A stretch of DNA of 64,000 nucleotides from Porphyra umbilicalis (lineage: Eukaryota > Rhodophyta > Bangiophyceae > Bangiales > Bangiaceae): assembly GCA_002049455.2 (NCBI GenBank), contig KV919004.1:57566-121565 (forward strand). The letters run 5' to 3'. Below the pieces are notes generated by a model that saw only the letters and a program-made list of their open reading frames with translations, was not told the DNA's origin and did no database searches. Below, piece by piece: positions 63,740 to 64,000 of this stretch; within the stretch, counting starts at the first letter, position 1, and every line of letters begins with the position of its first letter. Both the position numbers and the translations under genes were made by a program.

Positions 63740-63943
63740 TTGAAGGAGCGTCGTAAGGTGAGCAACCGCTGGATCGACCCGGACATGGCAGCGGTGGAGC
63801 TGTGCTCCATCCTCGAGCCGTCCGTCGCGTACCCCTACAATGACCGCTACCCACTGGCTCCGAAGCGGTCGGCGGTCGTGCATCTTGATGGTCATGTTGG
63901 TACCACGATCGTGTGGTCCGTGGAATCGGTGTCTTTCTCGTAG
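63740..63943 (+). CDS. C-terminal coding stretch of the same locus
   Basis: The frame gives KERRKVSNRWIDPDMAAVEL and VAYPYNDRYPLAPKRSAVVH followed by LDGHVGTTIVWSVESVSFS, and stops at 63943. It is well-composed globular sequence joined by a register change to the coiled-coil segment before it. No start codon of its own is convincing, so it is taken as the end of the gene begun at 60005 or a relic. Confidence 0.35.
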   Translation: MKERRKVSNRWIDPDMAAVELCSILEPSVAYPYNDRYPLAPKRSAVVHLDGHVGTTIVWSVESVSFS

Positions 63944-64000
63944 TGCTTTCTGTCCTTTCTGTCTGCAAGCTATTTCTGCTTGGTACACTGGTTCCCTACT

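Overview
The window reads as nuclear DNA of a very GC-rich eukaryote, most likely a bangiophycean red alga (Porphyra/Pyropia type). This is an inference. It rests on a secreted GH16 glycan hydrolase with the ExDxxE active site used by agarases, porphyranases and kappa-carrageenases, on genes with no intron or one GT-AG intron, on TATA boxes, on Ala/Pro/Gly-rich proteins, and on gene islands of extreme GC separated by AT-richer, transposon-rich DNA. No rRNA, tRNA, CRISPR array or bacterial operon was seen. Many frames are open only because the DNA is GC-rich, so open frames were accepted as genes only when amino-acid composition, motifs, a paralogue or promoter context supported them.

Layout. 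1-10 kb: a membrane RING-H2 protein (2921-3664) and a small secreted Cys protein (4666-4977), each with a TATA box; a minus-strand helical protein (7524-5454) whose frame changes at three long G/C homopolymers; weaker minus-strand coding pieces (8211-9588); and a 381-bp hAT-type MITE with an exact 8-bp target duplication (9634-10014). 10-18 kb: the two-exon GH16 gene (12323-10712), then two tandem paralogues (15584-14295 and 18022-16787) that end in a bZIP-like basic region without a zipper, plus a decayed third copy of that C-terminus. 18-30 kb: mostly relics, with a minisatellite, an inverted-repeat pair, a near-perfect foldback MITE flanked by TA (23541-23671) and stop-ridden coding fragments.

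30-35 kb: a broken DIRS-like retroelement (degenerate RT, intact RNase H catalytic set, truncated tyrosine recombinase) between direct repeats. 35-39 kb: an Ala/Pro-rich plus-strand gene broken at homopolymers. 39-52 kb: transposon territory. Two copies of one unknown family flank a large PIF/Harbinger-type element whose Myb/SANT protein (plus strand) and DDE transposase (minus strand) converge. Both proteins carry long exact-period tandem repeats (90 bp and 183 bp) rich in a GCCGGCGGC motif. A 1.3-kb near-perfect palindrome follows at 50-51.3 kb.

52-64 kb: an acidic, glycine-rich-tailed protein (54361-55492), duplicated hairpins and short tandem repeats, and a run of plus-strand Ser/Thr/Ala-rich coding pieces (60005-63943) that looks like one large gene broken by frameshifts or unresolved introns.

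Working logic: the host genes (RING, secreted protein, GH16, bZIP-like pair) appear independent. The strongest functional unit is the Harbinger-like pair, where the SANT protein is expected to bind element DNA and recruit the transposase.
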